From NCBI GenBank assembly GCA_947594835.1, contig CANQEH010000003.1:86987-150986 (forward strand): a stretch of 64,000 bases of DNA. The letters are read 5' to 3'. The notes under the pieces were generated by a model. It saw nothing but the letters and a program-made list of their open reading frames with translations. It did no database searches and was not told the DNA's origin. The position numbers were made by a program, and so were the translations under genes. Shown here piece by piece: positions 56,854-64,000 of this stretch. This stretch comes from an uncultured Acetatifactor sp. GTDB taxonomy: Bacteria > Bacillota > Clostridia > Lachnospirales > Lachnospiraceae. Numbering within the stretch: position 1 is the first letter of the stretch; each line of letters starts with the position of its first letter.

Positions 56854-58005
56854 CTATGCAAAAGATTCTATCGCCTGCTTGAAATCCGCAATCAGGTCGT
56901 TCTTGTCTTCAATGCCTGCGGAAAGCCGCAGGATTCGGTCTGTAAGCCCATTTTTGAGCCGCACCTCTTCCGGCACATCCGCATGGGTCTGCGTGACCGG
57001 GTAGGTCAGAAGCGTTTCCGTGCCGCCCAGGCTTTCCGCAAAAGGAATGAGTTTTGTAGATTTCAGAATATGAAGCGCCAGTTCCTTGCTTTCCACTTCA
57101 AACGTCAGCATACTGCCAAACCCGCTCGCCTGGTTTTTACATACTTCATATCCTCTGCTGCCCGGTATTCCCGGGTAGTAAACCTTTTTCACTCTTGGCT
57201 CGCCCAAAAGATATTCCGCCAGGGCCTTTGCGTTCTCCTGTGCTTTTTCCATGCGAAGCGGCAGTGTCTTGATCCCCCGGATGATCAGCCAGCTGTCAAA
57301 AGGCGAAAGCCCCGAACCCACAGTCTTGATCAGAAACCGGAGTTTGTCCGATATCTCCTTTGAATTTGTCACAAGAAAGCCTGCCAGCGTATCGTTGTGC
57401 CCGCCCAGGAACTTTGTGCCGCTATGGATGATCACATCCGCTCCCAGTTCAAAAGGCTTCTGGAAATAAGGGGACATAAATGTATTGTCTACGATCAGAA
57501 GAAGTCCATGTTCCTTTGCAATTTTTGATATCTTACGGATATCCACCACGTTCATCATCGGGTTTGTGGGCGTTTCAATGAAAACAGCCTTTGTGTTCTC
57601 CTGTATGTAATCCTCCACATTCTCCGCAGAACAATCTATATGGCTGAATAAAATACCATTCTTTTTATTCACATGATCAAACAGCCTGATGCTGCCGCCA
57701 TACAGATCTGTGTCCGTGATCAGATGATCCCCTGGCTGGAACAGTTCCATCATTGCAGTGATGGCTGCCATCCCGGTGGAAAATGCCAATGCATCCACTC
57801 CGCCCTCCAGGGACGCCACGATCTTCTCTGCCTGCTGCCTCGTAGGATTCTGCAGCCTGCTGTAATCAAACCCCGTGCTCTTTCCCACTTCCGGGTGGGC
57901 ATAGGTCGCCGTCTGATAGATCGGAAAGCTGATTGCTCCCGTTTTATCCTTGTCGTAATCCCTTCCATTTCCATAAACACATTTTGTTGCAAAGCCATAT
58001 TCCAT
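56854..58005 (-). CDS. Cys/Met metabolism PLP enzyme (cystathionine gamma-synthase/lyase type)
   Basis: A 383-residue PLP enzyme of the trans-sulfuration family: FDYSRLQNPTRQQAEKIVASLEGG, ALAFSTGMAAITAMMELF, ETPTNPMMNVVDI, VDNTFMSPYFQKPFELGADVIIHSGTKFLGGHND with the PLP lysine, and ESLGGTETLLTYPVTQTHADVPEE near the C-terminus. Motifs do not separate cystathionine gamma-synthase, gamma-lyase and methionine gamma-lyase. The start is the ATG at 58005, after AAGGAG; a longer open frame crosses the shared promoter region. Divergent from the Rrf2 regulator. Confidence 0.92.
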   Translation of the reverse strand: MEYGFATKCVYGNGRDYDKDKTGAISFPIYQTATYAHPEVGKSTGFDYSRLQNPTRQQAEKIVASLEGGVDALAFSTGMAAITAMMELFQPGDHLITDTDLYGGSIRLFDHVNKKNGILFSHIDCSAENVEDYIQENTKAVFIETPTNPMMNVVDIRKISKIAKEHGLLLIVDNTFMSPYFQKPFELGADVIIHSGTKFLGGHNDTLAGFLVTNSKEISDKLRFLIKTVGSGLSPFDSWLIIRGIKTLPLRMEKAQENAKALAEYLLGEPRVKKVYYPGIPGSRGYEVCKNQASGFGSMLTFEVESKELALHILKSTKLIPFAESLGGTETLLTYPVTQTHADVPEEVRLKNGLTDRILRLSAGIEDKNDLIADFKQAIESFA

Positions 58006-58053
58006 TGCTTTTCTCCTTCCTTTGCCCCATTGAAAAGAAGCCGGGTTTTGTTC

Positions 58054-58082
58054 TTGATTGCCTACCGTTCCTGTGATAAGAT
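58054..58082 (+). promoter_or_regulatory. Promoter of the Rrf2 gene
   Basis: TTGATT (58054-58059) and TAAGAT (58077-58082) with a 17-base spacer, 51 bases before the start codon, inside the region shared with the divergent sulfur operon. Confidence 0.55.
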
Positions 58083-58132
58083 AAGTTTTGAGACAGCAAA
58101 CCGCATGATATTGCATTTCGGAGGTAACCGCT

Positions 58133-58564
58133 TTGAAGATTTCCACTCGCGGAAGGTACGCTTTCCGCATGATGATAGACTTAGCGCAGCACTACAACGA
58201 GGGATTTATCGCGCTCAAAGATATATCCGCCAGACAGAATATTTCCAAAAAATACCTGGAACAGATCATCCCGTTTTTCAACCGCAGCAATCTGCTCCTG
58301 GCCAACAAAGGTCATATGGGCGGTTATCAGCTGGCAAGACGCCCGGATCAGATCACCGTCCGGGAAATCCTGGAAAGCGCGGAGGGCAGCCTCACCCCTG
58401 TCAGCTGCATGGATAACATCCCAAACCGATGCGCAAATGCGGATCACTGTATCGCCCTGCCTGTCTACCAGGGCCTTTATAAAGTCATACTTGACTACCT
58501 GAACGGCATCACGCTCTCCGACGTCATCCGCCAAAAAAATGACGGCTGCGAATACTATATCTGA
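58133..58564 (+). CDS. Rrf2-family transcriptional regulator (CymR-like)
   Basis: A 143-residue Rrf2 protein: winged helix MKISTRGRYAFRMMIDLAQHYNEGFIALKDISARQNISKKYLEQIIPFF, wing LLANKGHMGGYQLAR, dimer helix at the end. It has C100 and C107 region residues (SCMDNIPNRCANADHC), three cysteines in the place of the iron-sulfur ligands of IscR, but spacing is loose and CymR-type control without a cluster is as likely. It is divergent from two Cys/Met PLP enzymes, so cysteine-responsive repression of that operon is the natural inference. Confidence 0.9.
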   Translation: MKISTRGRYAFRMMIDLAQHYNEGFIALKDISARQNISKKYLEQIIPFFNRSNLLLANKGHMGGYQLARRPDQITVREILESAEGSLTPVSCMDNIPNRCANADHCIALPVYQGLYKVILDYLNGITLSDVIRQKNDGCEYYI

Positions 58565-58588
58565 GTTTGCTTTCCGGCCGATACTCCC

Positions 58589-59494
58589 CTACGGTGTGGG
58601 CGCATATTTCTTTAGGATCTGGATATATTCCTGCCCCATGATACTCAAAGGTATGTTCTTTCTTTTCACATATCCAATTGTCATATCATCAGATGTCTCA
58701 AAAGGAACAGAGACAAAATTCCCCCCATTCAAATCTCCGCAGATAATGCCAGAGCAAAGGGTATATCCATTCAACCCCACCATGAGATTCAGCATCGTGG
58801 CCCTGTCGTTCGCCTTGATTATCTGCTTATAATTCAATGTACTCAGCACTTCCTCCGCAAAATAAAAGGCATTCCTGTCTCCCTGTTCAAAAGACAGGCA
58901 GGGGTAAGGCTCCAATTCCTCAAAACTGATTTTCGTCCTGGCTGCCAAAGGATGCTTTCCGGAAAGATATACCGCGATGCCGCAGTCAAACAATGGGACA
59001 AATTCCAGTCTATTCTCTGTCATAATCTTGTTTAACGCTTTCCTGTTAAAATCATTCAGATACAGCACCCCGATTTCGCTGCGGCTGTCCCTGACATTCT
59101 CTATTACGTCGTAGGTCTTTGTCTCGTACACCGCCAGTTCAAATTCATTCATGGAAATCTTTTTTCCGAGTTCTATAAATGCCTCCACTGCAAAAGAATA
59201 ATGCTGCATGGACACAGAAAACTTTTTCTTCCTGTTTTTGTCCCCTGTATAGCGTTCGCTGATCATTTGATTGATGTCAACGATCTGCCTTGCATAACTT
59301 AAAAACTCCTCCCCTTCTGCAGTGATCACAATCCCTTTATTCGAGCGGGTGAATATCTGGATATGTAATTCTTCTTCCAGATCCCTGATTGCGCCGGATA
59401 AAGCGGGCTGGGAGACAAACAATTCTGCTGCAGCCTTATTCATAGACTTTCGCTCTGCAACGATTACAACATAAACCAACTGGGATAAAGTCAT
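58589..59494 (-). CDS. LysR-family transcriptional regulator
   Basis: A 301-residue LysR protein. N-terminal helix-turn-helix LSQLVYVVIVAERKSMNKAAAELFVSQPALSGAIRDLEEEL (3-43), linker helix, then the co-inducer-binding domain (VYETKTYDVIENVRDSRSEIGVLYLND; GIAVYLSGKHPLAARTKISFEELEPYPCLSFEQGD). Convergent with the Rrf2 gene, 24 bases apart. The effector is unknown; closeness to sulfur genes suggests but does not show a sulfur link. Confidence 0.92.
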   Translation of the reverse strand: MTLSQLVYVVIVAERKSMNKAAAELFVSQPALSGAIRDLEEELHIQIFTRSNKGIVITAEGEEFLSYARQIVDINQMISERYTGDKNRKKKFSVSMQHYSFAVEAFIELGKKISMNEFELAVYETKTYDVIENVRDSRSEIGVLYLNDFNRKALNKIMTENRLEFVPLFDCGIAVYLSGKHPLAARTKISFEELEPYPCLSFEQGDRNAFYFAEEVLSTLNYKQIIKANDRATMLNLMVGLNGYTLCSGIICGDLNGGNFVSVPFETSDDMTIGYVKRKNIPLSIMGQEYIQILKKYAPTP

Positions 59495-59514
59495 TCCTGC
59501 GCCTCCATTTGCTT

Positions 59515-59543
59515 AGTATATCTATTAAATTGATAGGTTTTAA
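59515..59543 (-). promoter_or_regulatory. Promoter of the LysR gene with an internal inverted repeat
   Basis: On the minus strand TTAAAA (59538-59543) and TATACT (59515-59520) with a 17-base spacer. The spacer itself contains CTAT-N7-ATAG (59522-59536), a T-N11-A type inverted repeat as bound by LysR proteins, which fits autorepression. Confidence 0.55.
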
Positions 59544-59767
59544 GCCTGTTTTTCATCAAGATATCTGTTCCCTTTTCTCAACTTCTTCGATTTACCATGA
59601 ATAACACGATTATATCCTTCCTTTTTTTCTTTGCATAATACATATCTCTTGGGATTTGTTATAAGAAATAGTTATAGCAGTCTCAACCCCTGTGCAACAG
59701 GAATCTGTACTTTCTTTTTCCAAGTCCAGCGACTGATTCAACAAAGCCCCGGGCATAAGTTTTTTAC

Positions 59768-60388
59768 TCATTTTGTCAATCTGCGGTTCATAAACTTGGG
59801 ATTGATGTAAAGGAGATAGAAGCTTGCGACAGCAATGACAATAGCCATACCCACTAATCCCATTTCAAAGCGGATCGTAAGCAAACCAATTCCGGCTTGT
59901 ACACAGCAATAGATCATTTCTATCTTTCTGTTTTTCCGCCTTTGAATCACATCCGATTCATACAGGTGGTTAGCGCACGCCCAAATGGAGGCCAGCAGCA
60001 ATAATATCAGGGCAAAGAAAAATTCGCCGCTGTACAGCTCTTTGTTCTGAGCATCCGCATGGCGGAACAGGTAGATTGCCTGCGTCACAGCAATCAGAAA
60101 AGCCGCCTGCATCGTAATCGCAATTCTTGTGAGATTGGCGCGGAGGATCGGATTCGGTTTCCTTTTTTCCGTTGTCCGCTCTGATGTGGATTTCTTCGGA
60201 TCCACAAGTTCAGACAATCCGATTCCAAAAACATCCGCCAGCCTGACAAGATTGCCTGCCGTTGGTTCAGATTGCCCCGTTTCCCATTTTGAAACCGCCT
60301 GGCGGCTTACGCCCAGCTGCTCTGCAACATATTCCTGGGATAGTTTCAGTTCTTCCCGCTTGTTTCTGATATTTTCACCCAGACTCAT
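59768..60388 (-). CDS. XRE-type regulator with C-terminal membrane segments
   Basis: A 206-residue protein. The N-terminal helix-turn-helix MSLGENIRNKREELKLSQEYVAEQLGVSRQAVSKWETGQSEPT spans residues 1-43, a short link to about 80, then four hydrophobic segments (RIAITMQAAFLIAVTQAIYLF; LYSGEFFFALILLLLASIWAC; IEMIYCCVQAGIGLLTI; GLVGMAIVIAVASFYLLYI). The start is the ATG at 60388, after AAGGAGG. Membrane-bound XRE regulators of this shape are common in Clostridia; they are thought to sense membrane or peptide signals. No partner gene is adjacent. Confidence 0.88.
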   Translation of the reverse strand: MSLGENIRNKREELKLSQEYVAEQLGVSRQAVSKWETGQSEPTAGNLVRLADVFGIGLSELVDPKKSTSERTTEKRKPNPILRANLTRIAITMQAAFLIAVTQAIYLFRHADAQNKELYSGEFFFALILLLLASIWACANHLYESDVIQRRKNRKIEMIYCCVQAGIGLLTIRFEMGLVGMAIVIAVASFYLLYINPKFMNRRLTK

Positions 60389-60541
60389 ATCAAAACCTCC
60401 TTGTGCCTTTGGTGCCCTGATTGTACCCAAAAGCACAGTTGCGTTCCACCAACTAGATGTCAACCTGCAGTTGCAGGCTGATTTTTCCGTACAATGTTCT
60501 GCAAAAATTCACGCCCATTCTCCTGCCGCATTTCCGTGAAA

Positions 60542-60972
60542 TTACAAAACCCTCTGTGCCACAACTACTGTATATTCATCTGTGTTATACGTAATTCCTG
60601 TTTCTGCGAAACCGTTCTTATGCCAAAAATGCTCGGCTTGTGGATTGCCCTTGACCCATCCCAATCGAATACCTGTCAGTCCATAGGCTTTCAAATAGGA
60701 ACACAGGCTACGGATCATATCACTTCCGACCCCCATCCCTTGAACTGAGACATCTGTCATAAAAAATCCCCTCCAGGGCCCTTTCCATTTTGAGAATAAA
60801 TCCGAAGAAGGCTTTTCCTTCATAAGTTCCATAACCTGATTCCCCAAAGCTTTTTCTGAAGCATTTTTTTAAGCTTTGGAGCTTTAGACGCTGAGCTTTG
60901 AAAATCATTGGCAAGAATGTCAATCATTGGTTTTACCCATATCCCATTTATAGCTGTACTTCCAAGATAAAT
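60542..60972 (-). pseudogene. Frameshifted and N-terminally truncated GNAT acetyltransferase
   Basis: The C-terminal 95 residues are a clear GNAT half: FFMTDVSVQGMGVGSDMIRSL is the acetyl-CoA loop and GWVKGNPQAEHFWHKNGF the following strand and helix. Upstream, in another frame, IYLGSTAINGIWVKPMIDILANDF...APKLKKMLQK continues the protein; the frames switch in an A-rich stretch near 60862-60875. The upstream frame begins right at the stop codon of the intact GNAT gene at 60976, with no start codon, so the N-terminus is missing as well. Probably non-functional. Confidence 0.7.
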
Positions 60973-60975
60973 AGA

Positions 60976-61527
60976 TTACAGCCGTTTTAGCATCATATAC
61001 TCATTTACAAAAGTGCCATCCTTCATCCGTATAGCATCCGGTTTTACCCCCGTAATGCGAAACCCCATTTTTTCATACAGTCTTCTTGCCCTGCTGTTTC
61101 CTTCTATAAAGTAAAGCTCGATTTGACGAACACCATCTCTTTTTTTCGCTATCTGAATCATTTCCTCAAACATTCTTGTTCCAATTCCAAGATCCCAATA
61201 CTCCTGCAAAAGCGCAATTGCGACAGATGCCCTATGGCATTCTTTCATTCCGATACAAAAGGAAATCTGACAATTCCCGGCTATTTTGCCGTTCACGGTG
61301 CAGACGATCATCAATCGATTTTGATCGTGATTTATCTCATTCATGAAGGACTTCTCTTTTTCAAGAGAGAAATTTGCCCACTCCTCTGGCGACCTCAGTA
61401 AAAACTCCGTCTCACCAGACGCTTTGGTGATAAAATGAAGCATTTCTGCCGCATCCGCTTCGCAAGGACTCCGAAATAGTGCCTCCCGTCCATCTTTCAA
61501 TTCAAACTTTGTTTCTTTGAAAACCAC
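60976..61527 (-). CDS. GNAT family N-acetyltransferase
   Basis: A 183-residue acetyltransferase. N-terminal part LKDGREALFRSPCEADAAEMLHFI, then CTVNGKIAGNCQISF, and the acetyl-CoA-binding loop LLQEYWDLGIGTRMFEEMIQIAKK, ending with ELYFIEGNSRARRLYEKMGFRITG. I set the start at the GTG at 61527 because GGAGG lies nine bases before it. The substrate is unknown. A second, broken GNAT lies directly downstream. Confidence 0.87.
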   Translation of the reverse strand: MVFKETKFELKDGREALFRSPCEADAAEMLHFITKASGETEFLLRSPEEWANFSLEKEKSFMNEINHDQNRLMIVCTVNGKIAGNCQISFCIGMKECHRASVAIALLQEYWDLGIGTRMFEEMIQIAKKRDGVRQIELYFIEGNSRARRLYEKMGFRITGVKPDAIRMKDGTFVNEYMMLKRL

Positions 61528-61852
61528 TATCTTTCGCCTCCAAAACTGCCAATTTTTCTTTGAGTATATCAAAAACACCTCTTGCTTTCAACCACACAAA
61601 TACCATCCCCAACAATGCTATCTACACTGCAAAGTCGCACTTTTCAATTTTCCCTTTGCCTTGTATCAAGCTCTGCAAGATGATATCTATGTCCCTGCTG
61701 ATTTTGATACAAACAGAAAAAGCCCTTACTTTTATGTGGTTATTGCTGCGCTGGCTGGCGGATGTAAACTGCTGCCAGAGTCTTGGGGTGTACGGGAAAA
61801 CGAAAAATTAAAAGGTGTGCGGAAAATTAAAAAGTGTAGACCTGAAAGACAC
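61528..61852. other. Low-GC stretch without a recognised gene
   Basis: About 325 AT-rich bases. On the plus strand a frame around 61655-61800 reads LYQALQDDIYVPADFDTNRKS...YFYVVIAALAGGCKLLPESWG, which looks protein-like but has no ribosome binding site and no family I recognise. I treat it as a possible gene remnant and nothing more. Confidence 0.4.
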
Positions 61853-62145
61853 ACTATGATACAAAGGGCACAATGCCATATTTGCGAAACAGCCTAATGA
61901 AAAACTGCTTGAGGTTATCAAGAACAGCCTTTTTCCGTACCTCATCGCTGTCTGCTCCATAAAATTTATATCTCCCAAACCGGTACACATCGTATCCAAT
62001 CAAACTCATCTCCCGATGCGGCTTGACCATGTCGCTGTAGAGTTTGGGTCACGGTTTATCCTCTACGGCATAGTGTTGTTTTCCGTTAATTTCGATTACA
62101 ACACGGTCTCGATGCGAGAATATCATGCAGAGCAGGCAAATCAAT
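61853..62145 (-). pseudogene. Remnant of a nuclease-like protein (EINGKQHY motif), interrupted by TGA
   Basis: On the minus strand one frame encodes RVVIEINGKQHYAVEDKP, then TGA, then PKLYSDMVKPHREMSLIGYDVYRFGRYKF...VLDNLKQFFIRLFRKYGIVPF and TAG. The E-I-N-G-K-Q-H-Y block resembles the active-site strand of DUF559-like PD-(D/E)XK nucleases, and the second part (mobile Tyr/Asp, GYDVYRFG) fits the same fold. The reading frame continues across the TGA, and the N-terminal part is missing. A decayed gene is the simplest explanation; the nuclease assignment is tentative. Confidence 0.55.
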
Positions 62146-62183
62146 TCCCAGTTCATTTGGTGGTTACCTCTTTAAACGAAAAC

Positions 62184-62645
62184 TTAGCGATTCAGCCATT
62201 CCTTTAGCCGAGTAAACATTTCTTCTTTATCTTTGACAGATATTGATCCGCTTTTATTCACTGCATAATGATGGCCGAACTCGCTATCAATATAAGTGCT
62301 TCCATTAACCATCACGGGTTTATCATATCTTGGCCTAACATGAATATGAAGATGAGGATTAGGTTCTGATTCTTTATAAAAACTATTCATCAGGCAACTC
62401 CAATTACATAAAGCAGCTCCTAAAACCGTCTTCAAACAGGTCTCTACTTTACAAATCAGATTGCGAAGATCTTCCCATTCATCATCTGTTAGCTCTGTCA
62501 TTGAACCGCAGTGACGCTTCAAAACCAAGATACATCGCCCGATATAATCCTGTTCATCCGAAAGAAAAACAGACCAAAATGTACTCTCGTACACCTGAAA
62601 CCGTTTATCTTCTTCAGAAAGATTGCACCAATCACAATTCTCCAT
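62184..62645 (-). CDS. HIT family protein
   Basis: A 153-residue histidine-triad protein. N-terminus CDWCNLSEEDKRFQVYESTFWSVFLSDEQDYIGRCILVLKRHCGSM and the active-site motif HLHIHVRPRY near residue 98, with the H-x-H-x-H arrangement that forms the nucleotidyl intermediate. These enzymes hydrolyse or transfer nucleoside phosphates. Codon use is more AT-rich than in the first 55 kb. Monocistronic as far as visible. Confidence 0.88.
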   Translation of the reverse strand: MENCDWCNLSEEDKRFQVYESTFWSVFLSDEQDYIGRCILVLKRHCGSMTELTDDEWEDLRNLICKVETCLKTVLGAALCNWSCLMNSFYKESEPNPHLHIHVRPRYDKPVMVNGSTYIDSEFGHHYAVNKSGSISVKDKEEMFTRLKEWLNR

Positions 62646-62763
62646 TTTGCTTACCTACACAATCCCCGTCCAAATAGCAATGGGCCAAATATTTTCGCCA
62701 CGGCGTCATGTATCGTTGCCGCCTCAAAAAAACGTGAAAAGGTAGTACCAACCCCTCTATCTG

Positions 62764-62806
62764 CATATATTGCCAGCACAACCGCTGGCAGAATATATTT
62801 TTTTAT
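62764..62806. terminator. Hairpin with T run, possible terminator
   Basis: TATATTGCCAGC and GCTGGCAGAATATA form a hairpin around a six-base loop, followed on the plus strand by TTTTTTTATA. There is no plus-strand gene just upstream, so it could end an unseen transcript or belong to the structured stretch that follows. Confidence 0.45.
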
Positions 62807-62809
62807 ATC

Positions 62810-63220
62810 TATACCCCTTGTGCGCTTCAGCGCATATACCAGTCAATAGTTTGAAAATTCATTTTCAAACTTATACCCCCGGCGTACTTCGGCACGCATA
62901 CATCTGAAAAGCTGGCAAAGAGGAAAGGAAAAACAGTAAAAACACTTAAGATAACTTTTTCTATCAGATTCAGAAAAGCACTTCCGGCTTAAGTATTGTC
63001 GGAAGTGCTTTGGCTACAATCTGAAAGCCCTGCTTTCGCAGAGGTTTTCCTGACGTTTTCTTTCAACTGCATCTGCAGTCTAGCCAGAATGCGGTAAACG
63101 TCAAACCCATTCAAAGCTCGTAAGGCGCTGTCCTCTGGCACAACACCTTATGTCAACGCATTGACTGACACTCAAGTTGCCCGTCTTTATTATGATATTA
63201 CGACGGGCGCTAAAATACGT
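62810..63220. other. Structured non-coding stretch with serial hairpins and a gene remnant
   Basis: Several inverted repeats follow one another: GCGCTTCAGCGC (62822-62833), GTTTGAAAATTCATTTTCAAAC (about 62849-62870), GCGTACTTCGGCACGC (about 62882-62897), AAAGCACTTCC/GGAAGTGCTTT (about 62975-63011) nested inside CAGATT/AATCTG, TGACGTTT/AAACGTCA (about 63051-63101) and GCCCGTC/GACGGGC (about 63178-63208). The motif TATACC(C) separates the first three. On the minus strand about 50 codons ending near 62993 encode VVPEDSALRALNGFDVYRIL and onward without a start, perhaps the tail of a lost gene. No intact gene is visible. It could be remains of a mobile element. Confidence 0.4.
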
Positions 63221-63435
63221 CAACCAAATTTTCCAGAGAAACACACCACGCAAGTATATTTTTTATATGGGCAAACTGTATCAATCAGTAAATTGGCAGC
63301 GTCCCCACATAGCAGAAATATATTTGTATTCCCATATCGAAGTTTTACCATATGTGTTGTTCTCCTAAAGCCTGATTTTTGCTTTGATTTCCTTCCCGCC
63401 AAGCGAAACTTTTATGATACAGACATTTTGTACCC

Positions 63436-64000
63436 TCACGCTTTCAGCTGGTTCATCCATCCGCGGCGCTGAAAAACGACGAGGGAAACGGCAAAGCGGA
63501 TACTCTCCTCCAGGGACAGGGCGATATAGACCATGGGGATGGGCCAGTGGAACACGAAAGCTGAGAGGAGACCCAGAGGGACGCCGAAAAGCCAGGTTCC
63601 CATCAGGTCGATGGCCATGACGTAGGTGGTTTTTCCACCGCTGCGCAGGATACCGCTGCCGATGATCATATTCAGCACCTTGAAAGGCATGACCGCGGCG
63701 TAGGCAATGAGGATATCGACTGTCAGTTCCCGGATACCGGCCTCCACCTTGAAAATGCGCACATACCAGGGGCTGCCGTAAAGGACCACCACAGACAGCA
63801 GCAGGGAGCCCGCCAGGCCGTAGAAAAGGAGCTTTTTCGCCTCCTGATAAGCCGTCTCCCGATCCCCGTCGCCAAGGCGCTTGACTCAGGCCGCACATTG
63901 CTCCGATGGCCAGGGACTGCACGGGATTCGTCAGCGTCATGGCGGCGGTGGCGGCGGTGCCCAGGTGGCCGTAAATGCCCGCATACACGTTTTCGCCCAG
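63436..64000 (-). pseudogene. MATE-family efflux transporter, frameshifted and cut by the window end
   Basis: From the window edge one frame reads VYAGIYGHLGTAATAAMTLTNPVQSLAIGAMCGLSQ, typical of a middle membrane segment of MATE Na+ or H+ drug antiporters. The homology then continues in another frame as RLGDGDRETAYQEAKKLLFYGLAGSLLLSVVVLYG and on to a normal C-terminus (GWMNQLKA, stop at 63436). The switch is near 63879-63886, where about eight residues (AAGxLVG-like) seem to be missing, so a small deletion broke the frame. Either a real pseudogene or an assembly error near the contig end. Confidence 0.7.

Noticed and set aside
62080..62095. The in-frame TGA of the nuclease-like remnant as a recoded selenocysteine codon
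   Set aside because: No stem-loop of the bacterial SECIS type follows it, the residue is not at a redox or catalytic site, and the N-terminus of the gene is missing. Simple decay explains it.
62810..62900. Ends of an intact IS200/IS605 element
   Set aside because: The small palindromes fit, but no TnpA- or TnpB-like protein is encoded nearby, so at most remnants are present.

Overview
The window looks like a chromosomal segment of a GC-rich gut-type Bacillota, most likely a Lachnospiraceae (class Clostridia). The grounds are purine-rich AGGAGG-type ribosome binding sites, sigma-A-type promoters with 17-base spacers, and a gene content typical of that group: YajC-Tgt, serC-serA, BMP lipoprotein transporters, LplA/LplB/YtcP-type sugar transporters, and DUF4867, DUF5662 and DUF1015 proteins. 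The genus is not certain. One tRNA gene, tRNA-Thr(CGT), is present. No CRISPR array, rRNA or intact insertion sequence was seen.

Region 1 (1-1031): the end of a nitrate/sulfonate/taurine-type ABC ATPase, its permease, a bidirectional terminator and the tRNA. Region 2 (1368-28698) is a large glucuronoxylan/aldouronate utilisation locus. In minus-strand order it holds: a BMP-family lipoprotein; a divergent LacI repressor; xylulokinase, a DUF4867 cupin-like protein and a fucose-isomerase-family enzyme in one operon; a GH67 alpha-glucuronidase and a very large GH2 enzyme; a divergent AraC regulator; an LplB-YtcP-LplA oligosaccharide importer; an SGNH esterase, a GH115 alpha-glucuronidase and a GH3 xylosidase-like enzyme; and the ATPase and two permeases of a BMP-type (nucleoside-like) ABC transporter. 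The simplest reading is import of short, acetylated, (methyl)glucuronic-acid-decorated xylo-oligosaccharides, intracellular removal of acetyl and uronic acid groups, cleavage to pentose, isomerisation and phosphorylation to xylulose 5-phosphate.

Region 3 (28877-37599) holds a DUF1015 - GlgB-like - MscS operon, serC-serA, and an L,D-transpeptidase. The transpeptidase is the last gene of the leuB-ilvD-ilvB branched-chain amino acid operon (to 42146), which is preceded by an unusual tandem-hairpin leader. Region 4 (42446-55426) is housekeeping and envelope: yajC, tgt, a VanY-type carboxypeptidase, aroC, a lactonase, a Cys/Gly/Asn-rich repeat protein, DUF5662, a GlgX-like protein, a CapA protein, an SH3-NlpC/P60 hydrolase, and a GntR-ABC module. 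Both GH13 proteins in the window, GlgB-like and GlgX-like, have lost the catalytic residues of their family while staying open and full length. This is the most surprising observation here.

Region 5 (55546-64000) is a sulfur amino acid cluster (PatB/MalY, cystathionine gamma-synthase/lyase, Rrf2 regulator, and a decayed cysK remnant). It is followed by a lower-GC accessory tail with LysR and XRE regulators, a GNAT gene, a broken GNAT, a HIT protein, remnants of a nuclease-like gene, a structured non-coding stretch, and a frameshifted MATE transporter that runs off the end.
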